Source: Vogesella indigofera (lineage in GTDB: Bacteria; Pseudomonadota; Gammaproteobacteria; Burkholderiales; Chromobacteriaceae). Taken from it: a stretch of DNA of 64,000 bases. The translations under genes and the position numbers were made by a program. The stretch is taken from NCBI RefSeq assembly GCF_003633895.1, contig NZ_RBID01000013.1, positions 124,001 through 188,000 on the forward strand. The letters are read 5' to 3'. Shown in pieces: positions 33,796 through 45,013 of this stretch (positions within the stretch are counted from its first letter, which is position 1; every line of letters begins with the position of its first letter). The notes below the pieces were generated by a model, which ran no database searches, was not told where the DNA came from, and worked only from the letters and a program-made list of their open reading frames with translations.

Positions 33796-34224
33796 TCAGC
33801 GCGGCTTGTGGTGGGCCAGCAGTGCCAGCATCGCCTCGCGCACCACCGGGTTGCGGATCTGGCGCGCGGCGTCGTCGAAGGCGCTGACGCCGGCCTCGGA
33901 CAGGGCAAAGGATTTCGGCTTGCGCAGCTTGGGCGGTGTCGGCAGCACCTTGACGCGCAGGCTGCGCAGCGGGTGGCCCTGCCGCTGCAGCGGCGCCAGC
34001 AGGCTGTTGCCGAGCAGCTTCAGCCGCGCGGCGACGGTGCTGTTGTGGGCGTAGACCACCAGTTCGCCGTCGCGCACGCAGGCCACCTGGCAGAACTGAC
34101 CAAGTTGCCCCGGCAGCAGGCGCTTGAACGCGCGGTCCAGCGCCAGAATGGCGTGGGCGGCGGCGGTCAGGTCGGCCAGCTGCTTGTCGCGGCGGCTGAA
34201 GGCGGTGAGGTGCAGGCTGCTCAT
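33796..34224 (-). CDS. dciA: DciA-like (DUF721) replicative helicase loader
   Basis: 142 residues from the ATG at 34224. The DUF721 core is SLLAPLQRQGHPLRSLRVKV preceded by VACVRDGELVVYAHNSTVAA. DciA loads or assists the replicative helicase DnaB in bacteria lacking DnaC. Its placement divergently beside secA follows the arrangement in many beta- and gammaproteobacteria, which supports the call. The stop codon is part of the TCA target duplication of MITE copy F. Confidence 0.8.
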   Translation of the reverse strand: MSSLHLTAFSRRDKQLADLTAAAHAILALDRAFKRLLPGQLGQFCQVACVRDGELVVYAHNSTVAARLKLLGNSLLAPLQRQGHPLRSLRVKVLPTPPKLRKPKSFALSEAGVSAFDDAARQIRNPVVREAMLALLAHHKPR

Positions 34225-34309
34225 GATGAAGTCGGGCAAAGGGATAGCCGCAGTTTAGCGCTAAACCGCCCTGCCTGCCGTGCCATCCACGCCGCCACGC
34301 GGCGTGTAC

Positions 34310-34321
34310 AAGGTTGGCCGC
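34310..34321 (-). repeat. DUS-like 12-mer, intergenic
   Basis: Exact 12-mer between dciA and secA, followed by CAA. Confidence 0.85.
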
Positions 34322-34457
34322 AACGGCGGCCGGGCGGCCGGCAATTCATCGCCATGCATCTTGATTCCGCGCAGAATCGGCCCCATCTATGCCGCTTATT
34401 CGTGTGCTACACTTTAAGCCATTTTTTTCGGCCCGCTGGCCGCTGGATGTTCAGACA

Positions 34458-37166
34458 ATGATTTCGACGCTCCTTAAGAAAGTATTCGGCAGCCGCAACG
34501 AACGCCTGCTGAAGGAATACCGACAGGTTGTGGCGCGCATCAACGCCATGGAAAGCACCATGACCGCGCTGTCCGACGCAGCGCTGGCGGCCAAGACCAC
34601 CGAGTTCCGGGAGCGTCATGCCAAGGGCGAAACGCTGGACGCGCTGCTGCCGGAGGCGTTCGCCGTCTGCCGCGAAGCCTCCCGCCGCGTGCTGAACATG
34701 CGCCACTTCGACGTGCAGCTGATCGGCGGCATGGTGCTGCACCAGGGCAAGATCGCCGAGATGCGTACCGGCGAGGGCAAGACCCTGGTCGGCACCCTGC
34801 CGGTGTACCTGAATGCGCTGTCCGGCAACGGCGTGCACGTGATCACCGTCAACGACTACCTGGCCAGCCGCGACGCCGGCATCATGGCCAAGCTGTACAA
34901 CTTCCTCGGCCTGTCGGTCGGCGTCAATCTCAGCCAGATGGCGCACGACGCCAAGAAGGCCGCCTACGGCAGCGACATCACCTACGGCACCAACAACGAA
35001 TTCGGCTTCGACTACCTGCGCGACAACATGGTGTTCTCGCTGGGCGAGAAGGTGCAGCGCAAGCTGAACTTCGCCGTGGTCGACGAAGTGGACTCCATCC
35101 TGATCGACGAGGCGCGCACGCCGCTGATCATCTCCGGTCCGGCCGACGACAACGTCGCCATGTACCAGCTGATCAACCAGGTACCACCGCGCCTGCAGAA
35201 GCAGGAAACCGAAGACGGCGAAGGCGACTACTGGGTCGACGAAAAAGCACACAGCGTGCTGCTGTCCGAAGCCGGCCACGAGCGCGCGGAACAGATCATG
35301 GCCGAAATGGGCCTGCTGCAGGACGGCGACAGCCTGTACTCGGCGGCCAACATCTCGCTGATGCATCACCTCGGCGCCGCGCTGAAGGCGCACGCGCTGT
35401 TCATGCGCGACCAGCACTACGTGGTGCAGGACGGCGAGGTGATCATCGTCGACGAATTCACCGGCCGCCTGATGTCCGGCCGCCGCTGGTCCGACGGCCT
35501 GCACCAGGCGGTGGAAGCCAAGGAAGGCGTGCAGATCAACCGCGAGAACCAGACGCTGGCGTCGATCACCTTCCAGAACTACTTCCGCCTGTACGGCAAG
35601 CTGTCCGGCATGACCGGCACCGCCGACACCGAAGCCTTCGAATTCCAGAGCATCTACGGCCTGGAAACGGTGGTGATCCCGACCAACCGTCCGATGGTGC
35701 GTATCGACAGCCAGGACAAGATCTACCGTTCCGCACGCGAAAAATACGCGGCCATCCTCGCCGACATCGGCGACTGCCAGCAGCGCGGCCAGCCGGTGCT
35801 GGTCGGCACCACCAGCATCGAAAACTCGGAAATCGTCGCCAAGCTGCTCGGCGATGCCGGCCTCACGCACAACGTGCTCAACGCCAAGGAACACGCGCGT
35901 GAAGCCGACATCATCGTGCAGGCCGGTCGTCCCGGCGTGATCACCGTCGCCACCAACATGGCCGGCCGCGGTACCGACATCGTACTCGGCGGCAACCCGG
36001 AGCCGGAAATCAAGGCGGTGGAAGCCGACGACAGCCTGTCCGACGCCGACAAGGCGGCGCGCATCGACGCCATCCGCAGCGACTGGAAACTGCGCCACGA
36101 ACAGGTGCTGGCCGCCGGCGGCCTGCACATCATCGGTACCGAACGCCACGAATCGCGCCGTATCGACAACCAGCTGCGCGGCCGTGCCGGCCGCCAGGGC
36201 GACCCCGGCTCCAGCCGCTTCTACCTGTCGCTGGAAGACCCGCTGCTGCGCATCTTCGCCGGTGACCGCGTCGCGATGATCATGGACAAGCTGAAGATGC
36301 CGGACGGCGAGGCGATCGAGCACGCCTGGGTGACCCGCTCCATCGAGAACGCGCAGCGCAAGGTGGAAGGCCGCAACTTCGACATCCGCAAGCAGCTGCT
36401 GGAGTACGACGACGTCGCCAACGACCAGCGCAAGGTGATCTACCAGCAGCGCAACGAGATCCTGGAAGACCAGGACGTGTCCGCCATCGTCAGCAATATG
36501 CGCGACGACGTGCTGTCCGACCTCATCGACCAGCACATCCCGCCGGAATCGCTGGAAGAACAGTGGGACCTGCCGGGCCTGGAAAAGGCGCTGGACAGCG
36601 AGTTCCAGCTCGCCGCGCCGGTGGCGCAGTGGATCCAGGAACAGCCGACGCTGGACATTCCCGACATCAAGCAGCGCATTCTGGAGCTGGCCGCGGCCGC
36701 CTACCAGGACAAGATCAGCCAGGCCGGCGAAGCGGCGATGCGCCAGTTCGAGCATGGCCTAGTGTTGCAGATGCTGGACAACAACTGGCGCGAACACCTC
36801 GCCGCCATGGACCACCTGCGCCAGGGCATCCACCTGCGCGGCTACGCGCAGAAGAACCCGAAGCAGGAATACAAGCGCGAGGCGTTCGAACTGTTCGCCG
36901 GCATGCTGGACCGCATCAAGCGCAGCGTGGTCGGCGTGCTGATGACGGTACAGGTACGCAGCGAAGCCGACATGGAAGCGGTGGCCCCGCACCAGGTGGC
37001 CGGCATGGAACTGCACCACGACGAGCTGCCGTCGGCGGTCTCCGGCGAGGACAATCCGTTCTCTGCCGCCGCGCTGGCGGCACAGGGCCTGCGCATCGGT
37101 CGCAACGACGCCTGCCCGTGCGGCAGCGGCAAGCGCTACAAGCAGTGCCATGGCCAGCTGAGCTGA
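34458..37166 (+). CDS. secA: Preprotein translocase ATPase SecA
   Basis: 902 residues. The motor that drives unfolded proteins through SecYEG. NBD1 has [20 protein letters not shown] and the DEAD-type [23 protein letters not shown]2 has [15 protein letters not shown] and [20 protein letters not shown]. The C-terminus ends with the zinc-binding SecB-interaction motif [13 protein letters not shown]. The ATG at 34458 gives [15 protein letters not shown], the family start. The leader of about 130 bases before it probably holds the promoter; no SecM-like ORF was seen. It ends at a strong terminator. Confidence 0.98.
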   Translation: MISTLLKKVFGSRNERLLKEYRQVVARINAMESTMTALSDAALAAKTTEFRERHAKGETLDALLPEAFAVCREASRRVLNMRHFDVQLIGGMVLHQGKIAEMRTGEGKTLVGTLPVYLNALSGNGVHVITVNDYLASRDAGIMAKLYNFLGLSVGVNLSQMAHDAKKAAYGSDITYGTNNEFGFDYLRDNMVFSLGEKVQRKLNFAVVDEVDSILIDEARTPLIISGPADDNVAMYQLINQVPPRLQKQETEDGEGDYWVDEKAHSVLLSEAGHERAEQIMAEMGLLQDGDSLYSAANISLMHHLGAALKAHALFMRDQHYVVQDGEVIIVDEFTGRLMSGRRWSDGLHQAVEAKEGVQINRENQTLASITFQNYFRLYGKLSGMTGTADTEAFEFQSIYGLETVVIPTNRPMVRIDSQDKIYRSAREKYAAILADIGDCQQRGQPVLVGTTSIENSEIVAKLLGDAGLTHNVLNAKEHAREADIIVQAGRPGVITVATNMAGRGTDIVLGGNPEPEIKAVEADDSLSDADKAARIDAIRSDWKLRHEQVLAAGGLHIIGTERHESRRIDNQLRGRAGRQGDPGSSRFYLSLEDPLLRIFAGDRVAMIMDKLKMPDGEAIEHAWVTRSIENAQRKVEGRNFDIRKQLLEYDDVANDQRKVIYQQRNEILEDQDVSAIVSNMRDDVLSDLIDQHIPPESLEEQWDLPGLEKALDSEFQLAAPVAQWIQEQPTLDIPDIKQRILELAAAAYQDKISQAGEAAMRQFEHGLVLQMLDNNWREHLAAMDHLRQGIHLRGYAQKNPKQEYKREAFELFAGMLDRIKRSVVGVLMTVQVRSEADMEAVAPHQVAGMELHHDELPSAVSGEDNPFSAAALAAQGLRIGRNDACPCGSGKRYKQCHGQLS

Positions 37167-37184
37167 GCCGTAGCCAGCCCCACC

Positions 37185-37218
37185 ACGCCGCCGTGACTCC
37201 GGTCACGGCGGCGTTTTT
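37185..37218 (+). terminator. Rho-independent terminator of secA
   Basis: ACGCCGCCGTGAC / GTCACGGCGGCGT stem (13 bp, 4-base loop) followed by TTTTT, 18 bases after the secA stop. Confidence 0.95.
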
Positions 37219-37259
37219 CATGGTGCCGCGCTGGTGCTGACGGTCAGCGCACACGGCCG

Positions 37260-37271
37260 AAGGTTGGCCGC
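37260..37271 (-). repeat. DUS-like 12-mer, intergenic
   Basis: Exact 12-mer shortly after the secA terminator. Confidence 0.85.
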
Positions 37272-37366
37272 AGCGCGCCCGATCTGTACGTCACCGCCCT
37301 GAGTGTGACCGCCCGGTCACGAGCAAGCCGAACGGCGGCAACGCCACCGCTGCCGGCGGTCATCGC

Positions 37367-37400
37367 CAGCGGCAGCGGCAGCGGCAGCGGCAGCGGCAGC
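37367..37400 (+). repeat. Hexanucleotide tandem repeat (CAGCGG)
   Basis: About 5.7 copies of CAGCGG in the secA-oppF gap, followed by a one-mismatch DUS-like site (GCGGCCAACCCT, about 37407). Confidence 0.85.
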
Positions 37401-37490
37401 AAGCTTGCGGCCAACCCTGGCCTGCTGCAGACCGCCTGCGGCGCACGACCATCTCGCACGCCCTACCCCACCGTAACGGGCTTGCCGTCC

Positions 37491-37534
37491 GCACTGCACT
37501 GCACTGCACTGCACGACACGACACGACACGACAC
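37491..37534 (+). repeat. Compound pentanucleotide tandem repeat (GCACT)4-(GACAC)4
   Basis: Four GCACT units, GCAC, then four GACAC units without interruption. The 570-base gap (37167-37736) contains no supported gene; frames through the repeat continue as antisense of oppF and have no ribosome site. A slippage-prone locus. Confidence 0.85.
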
Positions 37535-37662
37535 GGCAATGGCACCAAGCTTTGCACCGCAGCGCACGCCACCGTGCGACACAAGCGTGATCACGCCCCC
37601 ACAACAGCAGCCCCGCCCGAAAACGCCGCCGTCAACGCTGGCCAGCCGTCGCATCCCCCATG

Positions 37663-37696
37663 AAAAAACCCTGCCACCGCGGATGCGGCGACAGGG
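37663..37696 (-). terminator. Rho-independent terminator of the opp operon
   Basis: Minus-strand stem CCCTGTCGCCG / CGGTGGCAGGG (two G-U pairs) followed by TTTTTT, about 40 bases after the oppF stop and after the DUS-like hairpin. Confidence 0.88.
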
Positions 37697-37703
37697 TGAT
37701 GTT

Positions 37704-37733
37704 AAGGTTGGCCGCAGGCTTGCGGCCAAGCTT
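37704..37733. repeat. DUS-like inverted-repeat hairpin (one mismatch)
   Basis: AAGGTTGGCCGCA, loop GGCT, TGCGGCCAAGCTT. One arm is the exact 12-mer, the other has one changed base. It begins 4 bases after the oppF stop codon, just ahead of the true terminator. Confidence 0.85.
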
Positions 37734-37736
37734 GTG

Positions 37737-38715
37737 TCAGGCCAGCAGGCAGGACGACTGGGTGTCGGCGCTCAGCCGGCGCAACTCCGGGCGTTCGCCG
37801 GCGCACTGCGCCTCCGCCAGCGGGCAGCGGGTGCGGAACACACAGCCGGACGGCGGGTTGATCGGGCTGGGCAGGTCGCCCTGCAGGATCTGGATCACCT
37901 TGTTGCGCTCCAGTTTCGGGTCCGGGATCGGGATCGCCGACAGCAGCGCGCGGGTATACGGGTGCGACGGTTTGTCGTACAGCGCATGCTTCTCCGCCAG
38001 CTCCATCTCGCGCCCCAGATACATCACCAGGATGCGGTCGGAAATGTGCTTCACCACCGCCAGGTCGTGGGCGATGAAGATCAGTGCCAGCCCCATCTCG
38101 CGCTGCAGTTCCTTCAGCAGGTTGATGATCTGCGCCTGGATCGACACGTCCAGCGCCGACACCGGCTCGTCGCAGATGATCAGCTTCGGCTCCAGGATCA
38201 GCGCGCGGGCGATGCCGATACGCTGGCACTGGCCGCCGGAGAACTCGTGCGGATAGCGGTTGATCATCTGCTCGCGCAGGCCGACCTTGACCATCATCGC
38301 GCGCACGCGCTTCATCACTTCCTCGGACGACAGCTCCGGGCGGTGCACGCGCAGCGGCTCGCCGATGATCTGGGCGATGGTCATGCGCGGGTTGAGCGAG
38401 GCCAGCGGGTCCTGGAAGATCATCTGGATGTCGCGGCGCACCGCCAGCCAGTCTTTTTCGCTGCCCTGGCGCAGGTCCTTGCCCATCCACACGATCTCGC
38501 CGGCGGTGGCCGGGATCAGGTTGAGGATGGAACGCGCCAGAGTCGACTTGCCGCAACCGGACTCGCCGACCACGCCCAGCGTCTCGCCTTCGTACAGGTC
38601 GAAGCTGACGCCGTCGACCGCCTTCAGCGTTTTCTTCGGCGTCCACGGCCAGTCGTTGCCGCCCTTGACCTTGAAGTGCACCTTGACGTCGCGCACCGAG
38701 AGAATCAGTTTCTTG

Positions 38716-38723
<8 letters not shown>
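37737..38723 (-). CDS. oppF: Oligopeptide ABC transporter ATPase OppF
   Basis: 328 residues. Walker A GESGCGKST, the Q-loop FQDPLASLNPRM, signature FSGGQCQRIGIARAL, Walker B LIICDEPVSALD, and the H-loop AHDLAVV. The C-terminal extension with cysteines (CVFRTRCPLAEAQC) is typical of the Opp/Dpp ATPases. It forms a heterodimer with OppD under the OppBC pore. It overlaps oppD by 8 bases and is last in the operon. Confidence 0.95.
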
Positions 38724-39717
<994 letters not shown>

Positions 39718-39729
39718 GCTGTTCTCCTC

Positions 39730-40647
39730 TTATCGGTCTTTCGGGTCCAGTGCGTCACGCATGCCGTCGCCGATATAGTTGGCGCAGTACAGGGTGAGCG
39801 ACAGCATGGCCGCAGGGAACAGCAGCATCCACGGTGTGGTTTCCATCACCCCGGTGCCGTCTTCGATCAGTACGCCCCAGCTGGTCATCGGCTCCTGCAC
39901 GCCGAGGCCCAGGAAGGACAGCACCGATTCGGTGAGGATCACGCCCGGCACCGTCACCGTGGTGTAGATCACCACGATGCCCAGCAGGTTGGGCACCACG
40001 TGGCGGAAGATGATGCTGCCGGTGGACACGCCGATGGCACGCGCCGCTTCGACGAACTCCTTCGACTTCACCGACAGCGTCTGGCCGCGCACCACGCGCG
40101 CCATGTCCATCCACGAGAACACGGTGATGGTCAGCACCACCAGGTAGAACTCGCGACCGAGCAGGGTCACCATCAGGATGGCGATCAGCAGGTAGGGCAC
40201 CGCGTACATCATGTCGACGATGCGCATCATCACGGTATCGACTTTGCCGCCGAGGAAGCCGGCGGTGGCGCCCCACACGATGCCGATGGTGACCGAGGCG
40301 ATGGTGGCCATCAGGCCGACCATCAGCGAGATGCGGCCGCCGATCAGGGTGCGTACCAGCAGGTCGCGGCCGAGGTCGTCGGTGCCGAACAGGTGCAGGT
40401 TGTGCCAGGTCGGCGCCATCGCCATCGCATCCCAGTCGGTGTCCTCGTAGCTGTGCGGCAGCAGCATCGGCCCGAAGACACAGGCCAGCACCACCAGCGA
40501 CAGCAGGATCAGGCTGACCACGGCCGCCTTGTTACGCAGGAAACGTTCGCGGGCATCGGCCCACGGGCTGCGGCCTTCGACCGCGGCCATGCTCAGGTTG
40601 GCCGCCATGGCCTCGGCCACCGCCTTTTGTTTACTTCTGAACAACAT
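39730..40647 (-). CDS. oppC: Oligopeptide ABC transporter permease OppC
   Basis: 305 residues, six predicted membrane helices. The OppC N-terminal motif ends HLFGTDDLGRDLLVR, and the cytoplasmic coupling (EAA) loop is FVEAARAIGVSTGSIIFRHV. The ATG at 40647 has AGGG eight bases upstream; a TTG two codons earlier is less likely. It is second of the permease pair, 14 bases after oppB. Confidence 0.94.
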   Translation of the reverse strand: MLFRSKQKAVAEAMAANLSMAAVEGRSPWADARERFLRNKAAVVSLILLSLVVLACVFGPMLLPHSYEDTDWDAMAMAPTWHNLHLFGTDDLGRDLLVRTLIGGRISLMVGLMATIASVTIGIVWGATAGFLGGKVDTVMMRIVDMMYAVPYLLIAILMVTLLGREFYLVVLTITVFSWMDMARVVRGQTLSVKSKEFVEAARAIGVSTGSIIFRHVVPNLLGIVVIYTTVTVPGVILTESVLSFLGLGVQEPMTSWGVLIEDGTGVMETTPWMLLFPAAMLSLTLYCANYIGDGMRDALDPKDR

Positions 40648-40661
40648 GTGCAAGCCCTCGC

Positions 40662-41582
40662 TCAGTAGCGGATTTTCGGGTCGAGATACGCGTAGGCGAG
40701 GTCAACCAGCAGATTGAGAATCACCGCGAACACGGTCACCAGTACCACCAGCCCCAGCACCAGCGTGTAGTCGCGGTTGGAGGCGCCGTTGATGATCAGC
40801 TTGCCCAGCCCCGGCAGCGAGAACACCGACTCGGTGACCACCGCCGAGGTGATCGACGAGATCGCCAGCGGGCCGAGCACCGACACCACCGGCATCAGCG
40901 CCGGCTTCAGCGCGTGGCGGAACACGATGGTCCGCAGCGGCAGGCCCTTGGCGCGCGCGGTGCGGATGAAGTTGCTGTTCAGCACCTCGATCAGGCTGCC
41001 GCGCATCACGCGGCCGATGGTGGACACGTTGATGAAGGTCAGCAGCGCGATCGGCAGCACCATGTAGCGCGGGTCGAAGTCGTTCCAGCCGCCGGCCGGC
41101 AGCACGCTCAGCCAGATGGCGAACAGCAGGATCAGCACCGGGCCGATCACGAAGGAGGGGAAGGCGCTGCCGAGGTTGCCGACCAGCATCACGAAGTAGT
41201 CGATCAGGCTGTTCTGGCGCAGCGCGGCGATGATGCCCAGCGCCACACCGATGACCACCGACAGCAGCAGTGCACCGCCGCCGATGGCCAGCGATACCGG
41301 CAGCGCATTGCCCACCAGCTCGTTGACGCTCCAGTCGGCGTAACGGAAAGAAGCCCCCAGATCGCCTTGCAGCAGGCTCTTGAGGTAGAGGAGGTATTGT
41401 TGCCACAGCGGCAGGTCCAGATGGTACTTGGCCTGCAGGTTGGCCATCACCGCAGCGGAAACCTTGCGTTCGGTGTCAAACGGGCCACCGGGGGTGGCGT
41501 GCAGCATCAGGTAACAGACGGTGATGACGAGCAACAACGTGGGAATCGTCATCAGCACGCGTCGTAAAGCGTAAGACCACAT
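40662..41582 (-). CDS. oppB: Oligopeptide ABC transporter permease OppB
   Basis: 306 residues. It has the classic start MWSYALRRVLMTIPTLLLVI, then TPGGPFDTER, and the EAA loop NFIRTARAKGLPLRTIVFRH. There are six membrane helices. The frame is open further upstream but the ATG at 41582 with GGAG before it matches the family. It lies 187 bases after oppA, with a stem-loop in between. Confidence 0.95.
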   Translation of the reverse strand: MWSYALRRVLMTIPTLLLVITVCYLMLHATPGGPFDTERKVSAAVMANLQAKYHLDLPLWQQYLLYLKSLLQGDLGASFRYADWSVNELVGNALPVSLAIGGGALLLSVVIGVALGIIAALRQNSLIDYFVMLVGNLGSAFPSFVIGPVLILLFAIWLSVLPAGGWNDFDPRYMVLPIALLTFINVSTIGRVMRGSLIEVLNSNFIRTARAKGLPLRTIVFRHALKPALMPVVSVLGPLAISSITSAVVTESVFSLPGLGKLIINGASNRDYTLVLGLVVLVTVFAVILNLLVDLAYAYLDPKIRY

Positions 41583-41688
41583 GGGAGTACTCCAGGACGG
41601 ATAGCGCTTTGCATTGCAGCAATGCAGGCAGGCAAGCGGCAGCAGCACCGCAGGTCGCGGCAGTGCAGCAATCGCCATCACTTCAAAC

Positions 41689-41726
41689 CAGACCGGGTGG
41701 CCCCGTCACGGAGCACACCCGGTCTG
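41689..41726 (-). promoter_or_regulatory. Stem-loop between oppA and oppB
   Basis: CAGACCGGGTG / CACCCGGTCTG, an 11-bp perfect stem without a T-run. In opp operons such a structure often protects the oppA message and limits read-through, giving more binding protein than transporter (inference from family behaviour). Confidence 0.55.
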
Positions 41727-41769
41727 CGCACATCAGGGGCAAGCCCCGTCAGACTGCCATCAACTCAGC

Positions 41770-43389
41770 TTAGTGCTTGATGATGTACAGGTCCTTGCTG
41801 CGATAGCGGTCCATCGGATTCTTGGTGGTGTAGCCGCCGACGTAGGATTTCACCAGCCGCGGTACGGTGTACTGCAGCAGCGGGATCATCGGGTAGTCAT
41901 CCATGATCAGCTTGGTGGCCTGGGTCAGCAGCTGCTTGCGCTGGGCCGGATTCTGCGCCAGGTTGCCCTGCTTGATCAGTGCTTCGGCCTTCGGATTGCA
42001 GTTGAAGTTGTCGTTCTGCTCGGAACCGCACTGCACCAGGGTCAGGAAGGTGGTGGCGTCGTTGTAGTCGGCCACCCAGCCGTTGCGGCCGATCTGGTAG
42101 TCGCCGTCATGGCGCTTCTTCAGCAGCACCTTGAATTCCATGTTTTCCAGCTCGGTGTTGAGGCCGAGCTTGGTCTTCCATTCCGAAGCGGCGAAGATCG
42201 CCATCTTCTTGTGGTATTCACTGGTGTTGTAGCTGAACTTGACCTTGCTGCCCGGCTTCACGCCGGCGGCGGCCAGCAGCTTCTTGGCTTCGGCCACGCG
42301 CTGCGCCATCGGCCACTTGGCCCAGTCGTAGCTGGTCACATCGGCGCCGTTGGTGCCGCGCACGATGGCGCTGTAGGCCGGTACCTGGCCGTCGGCGGTG
42401 ATCTTGGTGGCGAGGATGTCACGGTCGATGACCATGTTCAGCGCCTTGCGCACGCGCACGTCCTTCATCACCGGGTCCTTGTGGTTCAGACCGTAGTAAC
42501 GCAGGCCCAGCATCGGCGCGTTGCGGATGTCTTTCGGCAGCTCGGCCTTGTACTTCTCGTAGGTGCCTGGTGGCAGCTGGTACACCCAGTCGTTTTCACC
42601 GGACAGGAACATCTTCACGTCGGCAAAACCGTCTTCGATCGGCAGGTAGGTGACGCGGGTCAGCTGCACGTTCTTGTTGTCCCAGTACTGCGGGTTCTTG
42701 GCCAGCACCACCTTGCTGTTGACCTGCCACTCCTTCAGCACGAAGGCGCCGTTGCTGACCATATTGCCCGGCTTGACCCAGTCCTTGCCGAACTTGTCGA
42801 TGGCCGCTTTCGGTACCGGGCCCAGCTGGCCGTTGGATACCACTTCCGGCAGGAAGGCCACCGGGTACGGGGTCTTGATTTCGAGGGTGAACTTGTCGAG
42901 CGCCTTGACGCCGACATCGCTTACCGGCTTCTTGCCTTCGGCGGCTTCAACACCGTTGAGCAGGAAGGTGCCGTAGGTGGTGGCGTAGGTGGAGGCGGTC
43001 TTCGGATCGAGGAAACGACGAATACCATAGACAAAATCATCAGCGGTCACGCTGGAGCCATCCGACCATTTCGCGTTCTTGCGCAGGGTGAATACCCAGG
43101 TGGTCGGGTCTTTCTGCTTCCAGGACTCGGCCACACCCGGCACGACCTTGCCTTCGTTGTCGGTGGCGGTCAGGCCTTCGAACAGGTCACGGACGAGGTT
43201 GTTGGCACCCACCGACTCGGCGATGGCCGGATCCAGCGATTCCGCTTCGGAACCGTTGTTGCGCACGATTTCCTGCTTGGCGGCCAGCGGGGTACCGGCC
43301 GGTACCTTGGCGGCAAACGCGGCGCCGGACACGCCCAGGCCCAGGGCAACGGATGCTGCCAACACACTGATTGTCATGGTTTTTTTCAT
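41770..43389 (-). CDS. oppA: Periplasmic oligopeptide-binding protein OppA
   Basis: 539 residues. Signal peptide MKKTMTISVLAASVALGLGV ending at AAFA (cleavage near 26). SBP_bac_5 fold: QEIVRNNGSEAESLDPAIAE, WVFTLRKNAKWSDGSSVTAD, RVRKALNMVIDRDIL, NGWVADYNDATTFL. It has no lipobox Cys, as expected for a soluble Gram-negative OppA. It heads the operon oppA-B-C-D-F; AGGAG precedes the ATG and a good sigma70-type promoter is about 85 bases upstream. Confidence 0.96.
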   Translation of the reverse strand: MKKTMTISVLAASVALGLGVSGAAFAAKVPAGTPLAAKQEIVRNNGSEAESLDPAIAESVGANNLVRDLFEGLTATDNEGKVVPGVAESWKQKDPTTWVFTLRKNAKWSDGSSVTADDFVYGIRRFLDPKTASTYATTYGTFLLNGVEAAEGKKPVSDVGVKALDKFTLEIKTPYPVAFLPEVVSNGQLGPVPKAAIDKFGKDWVKPGNMVSNGAFVLKEWQVNSKVVLAKNPQYWDNKNVQLTRVTYLPIEDGFADVKMFLSGENDWVYQLPPGTYEKYKAELPKDIRNAPMLGLRYYGLNHKDPVMKDVRVRKALNMVIDRDILATKITADGQVPAYSAIVRGTNGADVTSYDWAKWPMAQRVAEAKKLLAAAGVKPGSKVKFSYNTSEYHKKMAIFAASEWKTKLGLNTELENMEFKVLLKKRHDGDYQIGRNGWVADYNDATTFLTLVQCGSEQNDNFNCNPKAEALIKQGNLAQNPAQRKQLLTQATKLIMDDYPMIPLLQYTVPRLVKSYVGGYTTKNPMDRYRSKDLYIIKH

Positions 43390-43474
43390 ATTCTCCTGCT
43401 CTCCTTGAAACGACGAGGGCCAACCCCAGGCTGGCCCTCAGCACGATATGGATACAATACGCAAAGGCGAGGCA

Positions 43475-43503
43475 ATTATGCCCAGCCATAAAGTGCGCCA
43501 CAA
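43475..43503 (-). promoter_or_regulatory. Sigma70-type promoter of oppA
   Basis: On the minus strand TTGTGG, 17 bases, CATAAT, ending about 85 bases before the oppA start. Confidence 0.6.
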
Positions 43504-43606
43504 GCACTAAAACATGAACTAGCCACCACGACAAGCAAAAAGCGTGGCATTTCTTTCACAGAATCCGAGTAGAAACACCACATTTATGCCAAGGCATGAG
43601 CCCTAC

Positions 43607-44638
43607 TCATGCCAGGCATTTCCAAAACACATGCTCGCCGGCGCGCAGCGGCACCAGCGTGTCGTTGCCGTAGGTGATTTCCGCCGGCACCTGCCAGCTT
43701 TCCTTCACCAGGGTGATGGTGTCGCTGTTGCGCGGCAGGCCGTAGAACGCCGGGCCGTTGAAGCTGGCGAACGCCTCCAGCTTGTCCAGCGCACCGGCGG
43801 CCTCGAACGCCTCGGCGTACAGCTCGATGGCGGCATTGGCGGTGTACATGCCGGCGCAGCCGCAGGCGTTTTCCTTGGTGTGGCGCGCGTGCGGCGCGCT
43901 GTCGGTGCCGAGGAAGAACTTGTCGCTGCCGCTGGTCGCCGCCTTCAGCAGCGCTTCGCGGTGCCGCTCGCGCTTGAGCACCGGCAGGCAGTAGTGGTGC
44001 GGACGGATGCCGCCGGTGAACAGCGCATTGCGGTTCATCAGCAGGTGGTGGGCGGTGATGGTGGCGGCAACGTTGGCCGCAGCGCCGGCGACATACTCCG
44101 CCGCCTGTTGTGTGGTGATGTGCTCGAACACCACGCGCAGTTGCGGCAGGCGCGTCATCAGCGGCTCGAACACGGTGTCGATGAACACCGCCTCGCGGTC
44201 GAACACGTCCACGGCAGGGTCGGTCACTTCGCCGTGCACCAAGAGCGGCATGCCGACTTCGGCCATCGCTTCCAGCGCCGCCATCGCGTTGTTCACGTCG
44301 CGCACGCCAGCGTCGGAATTGGTGGTGGCGCCGGCCGGGTACAGCTTGATGCCGTGCACGAAGCCGCTTTCCTTGGCCTTGCATACCTCGTCGGCGCTGG
44401 TGGTTTCGGTCAGGTACAGCGTCATCAGCGGCTCGAAATTGCTGCCGGCCGGACGCGCGGCCAGGATGCGCTCGCGGTAGGCGGCGGCGGCCTCGACGGT
44501 GGTCACCGGCGGTTTCAGGTTGGGCATGATGATGGCGCGGCCCATCTGGCGACAGGTATCGGGCAGCACCGCCGCCAGCGCCTCGCCATCACGGATGTGC
44601 AGGTGCCAGTCGTCGGGGCGGGTAATGGTCAGTTGCAT
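43607..44638 (-). CDS. pyrC: Dihydroorotase
   Basis: 343 residues. Closes carbamoyl aspartate to dihydroorotate in pyrimidine synthesis. Zinc ligands are readable: His-x-His in [10 protein letters not shown], the carbamylated Lys in [16 protein letters not shown], His in LLVHGEV and FEHITT, and Asp in LGTDSAPH. It matches the class II (E. coli PyrC, 348 aa) type. Frame continues upstream through tusA; the ATG at 44638 with GAAAGG before it is the family start. It lies 56 bases after tusA, possibly co-transcribed. Confidence 0.96.
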   Translation of the reverse strand: MQLTITRPDDWHLHIRDGEALAAVLPDTCRQMGRAIIMPNLKPPVTTVEAAAAYRERILAARPAGSNFEPLMTLYLTETTSADEVCKAKESGFVHGIKLYPAGATTNSDAGVRDVNNAMAALEAMAEVGMPLLVHGEVTDPAVDVFDREAVFIDTVFEPLMTRLPQLRVVFEHITTQQAAEYVAGAAANVAATITAHHLLMNRNALFTGGIRPHHYCLPVLKRERHREALLKAATSGSDKFFLGTDSAPHARHTKENACGCAGMYTANAAIELYAEAFEAAGALDKLEAFASFNGPAFYGLPRNSDTITLVKESWQVPAEITYGNDTLVPLRAGEHVFWKCLA

Positions 44639-44694
44639 GGCAAAACCTTTCTTGAATAAAAAGCGGGCGCCGCCGTGGCAACGCCGGTGGTGTC

Positions 44695-44925
44695 TTATTT
44701 GCGGCGGATCACCAGCAGGAAGCGGCCGTCGTCGGTGGTGGACGACTCCAGCAGCGCATTGCCGGTCTGGCGGCAAAAGGCCTCGAAATCCTTCGGCGCA
44801 CCGGGGTCGGTGGCGATGGCGGACAGCACCTGGCCGCTGGTCAGGCCGGCCAGCGCCTTTTTCGCGCGCAGTATCGGCAGCGGACAATTGAGACCGGACA
44901 GGTCGAGGTGAAGATCTGGCTGCAT
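44695..44925 (-). CDS. tusA: TusA-family sulfurtransferase
   Basis: 76 residues. The signature Cys-Pro-x-Pro is in [19 protein letters not shown] at about 8-26; the Cys carries the persulfide. TusA relays sulfur from IscS for tRNA 2-thiouridine and other pathways. AGGGGA precedes the ATG. Several TusA-like paralogues occur in proteobacteria, so the exact role is less certain than the family. Confidence 0.88.
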   Translation of the reverse strand: MQPDLHLDLSGLNCPLPILRAKKALAGLTSGQVLSAIATDPGAPKDFEAFCRQTGNALLESSTTDDGRFLLVIRRK

Positions 44926-45013
44926 GAAAACTATCCCCTGCCATTACACGTTACAATGAAGCGATCTATTTTAAGGTGCGCCGGCAGATTGCCCAAGTGC
45001 GCAATACCATTAT

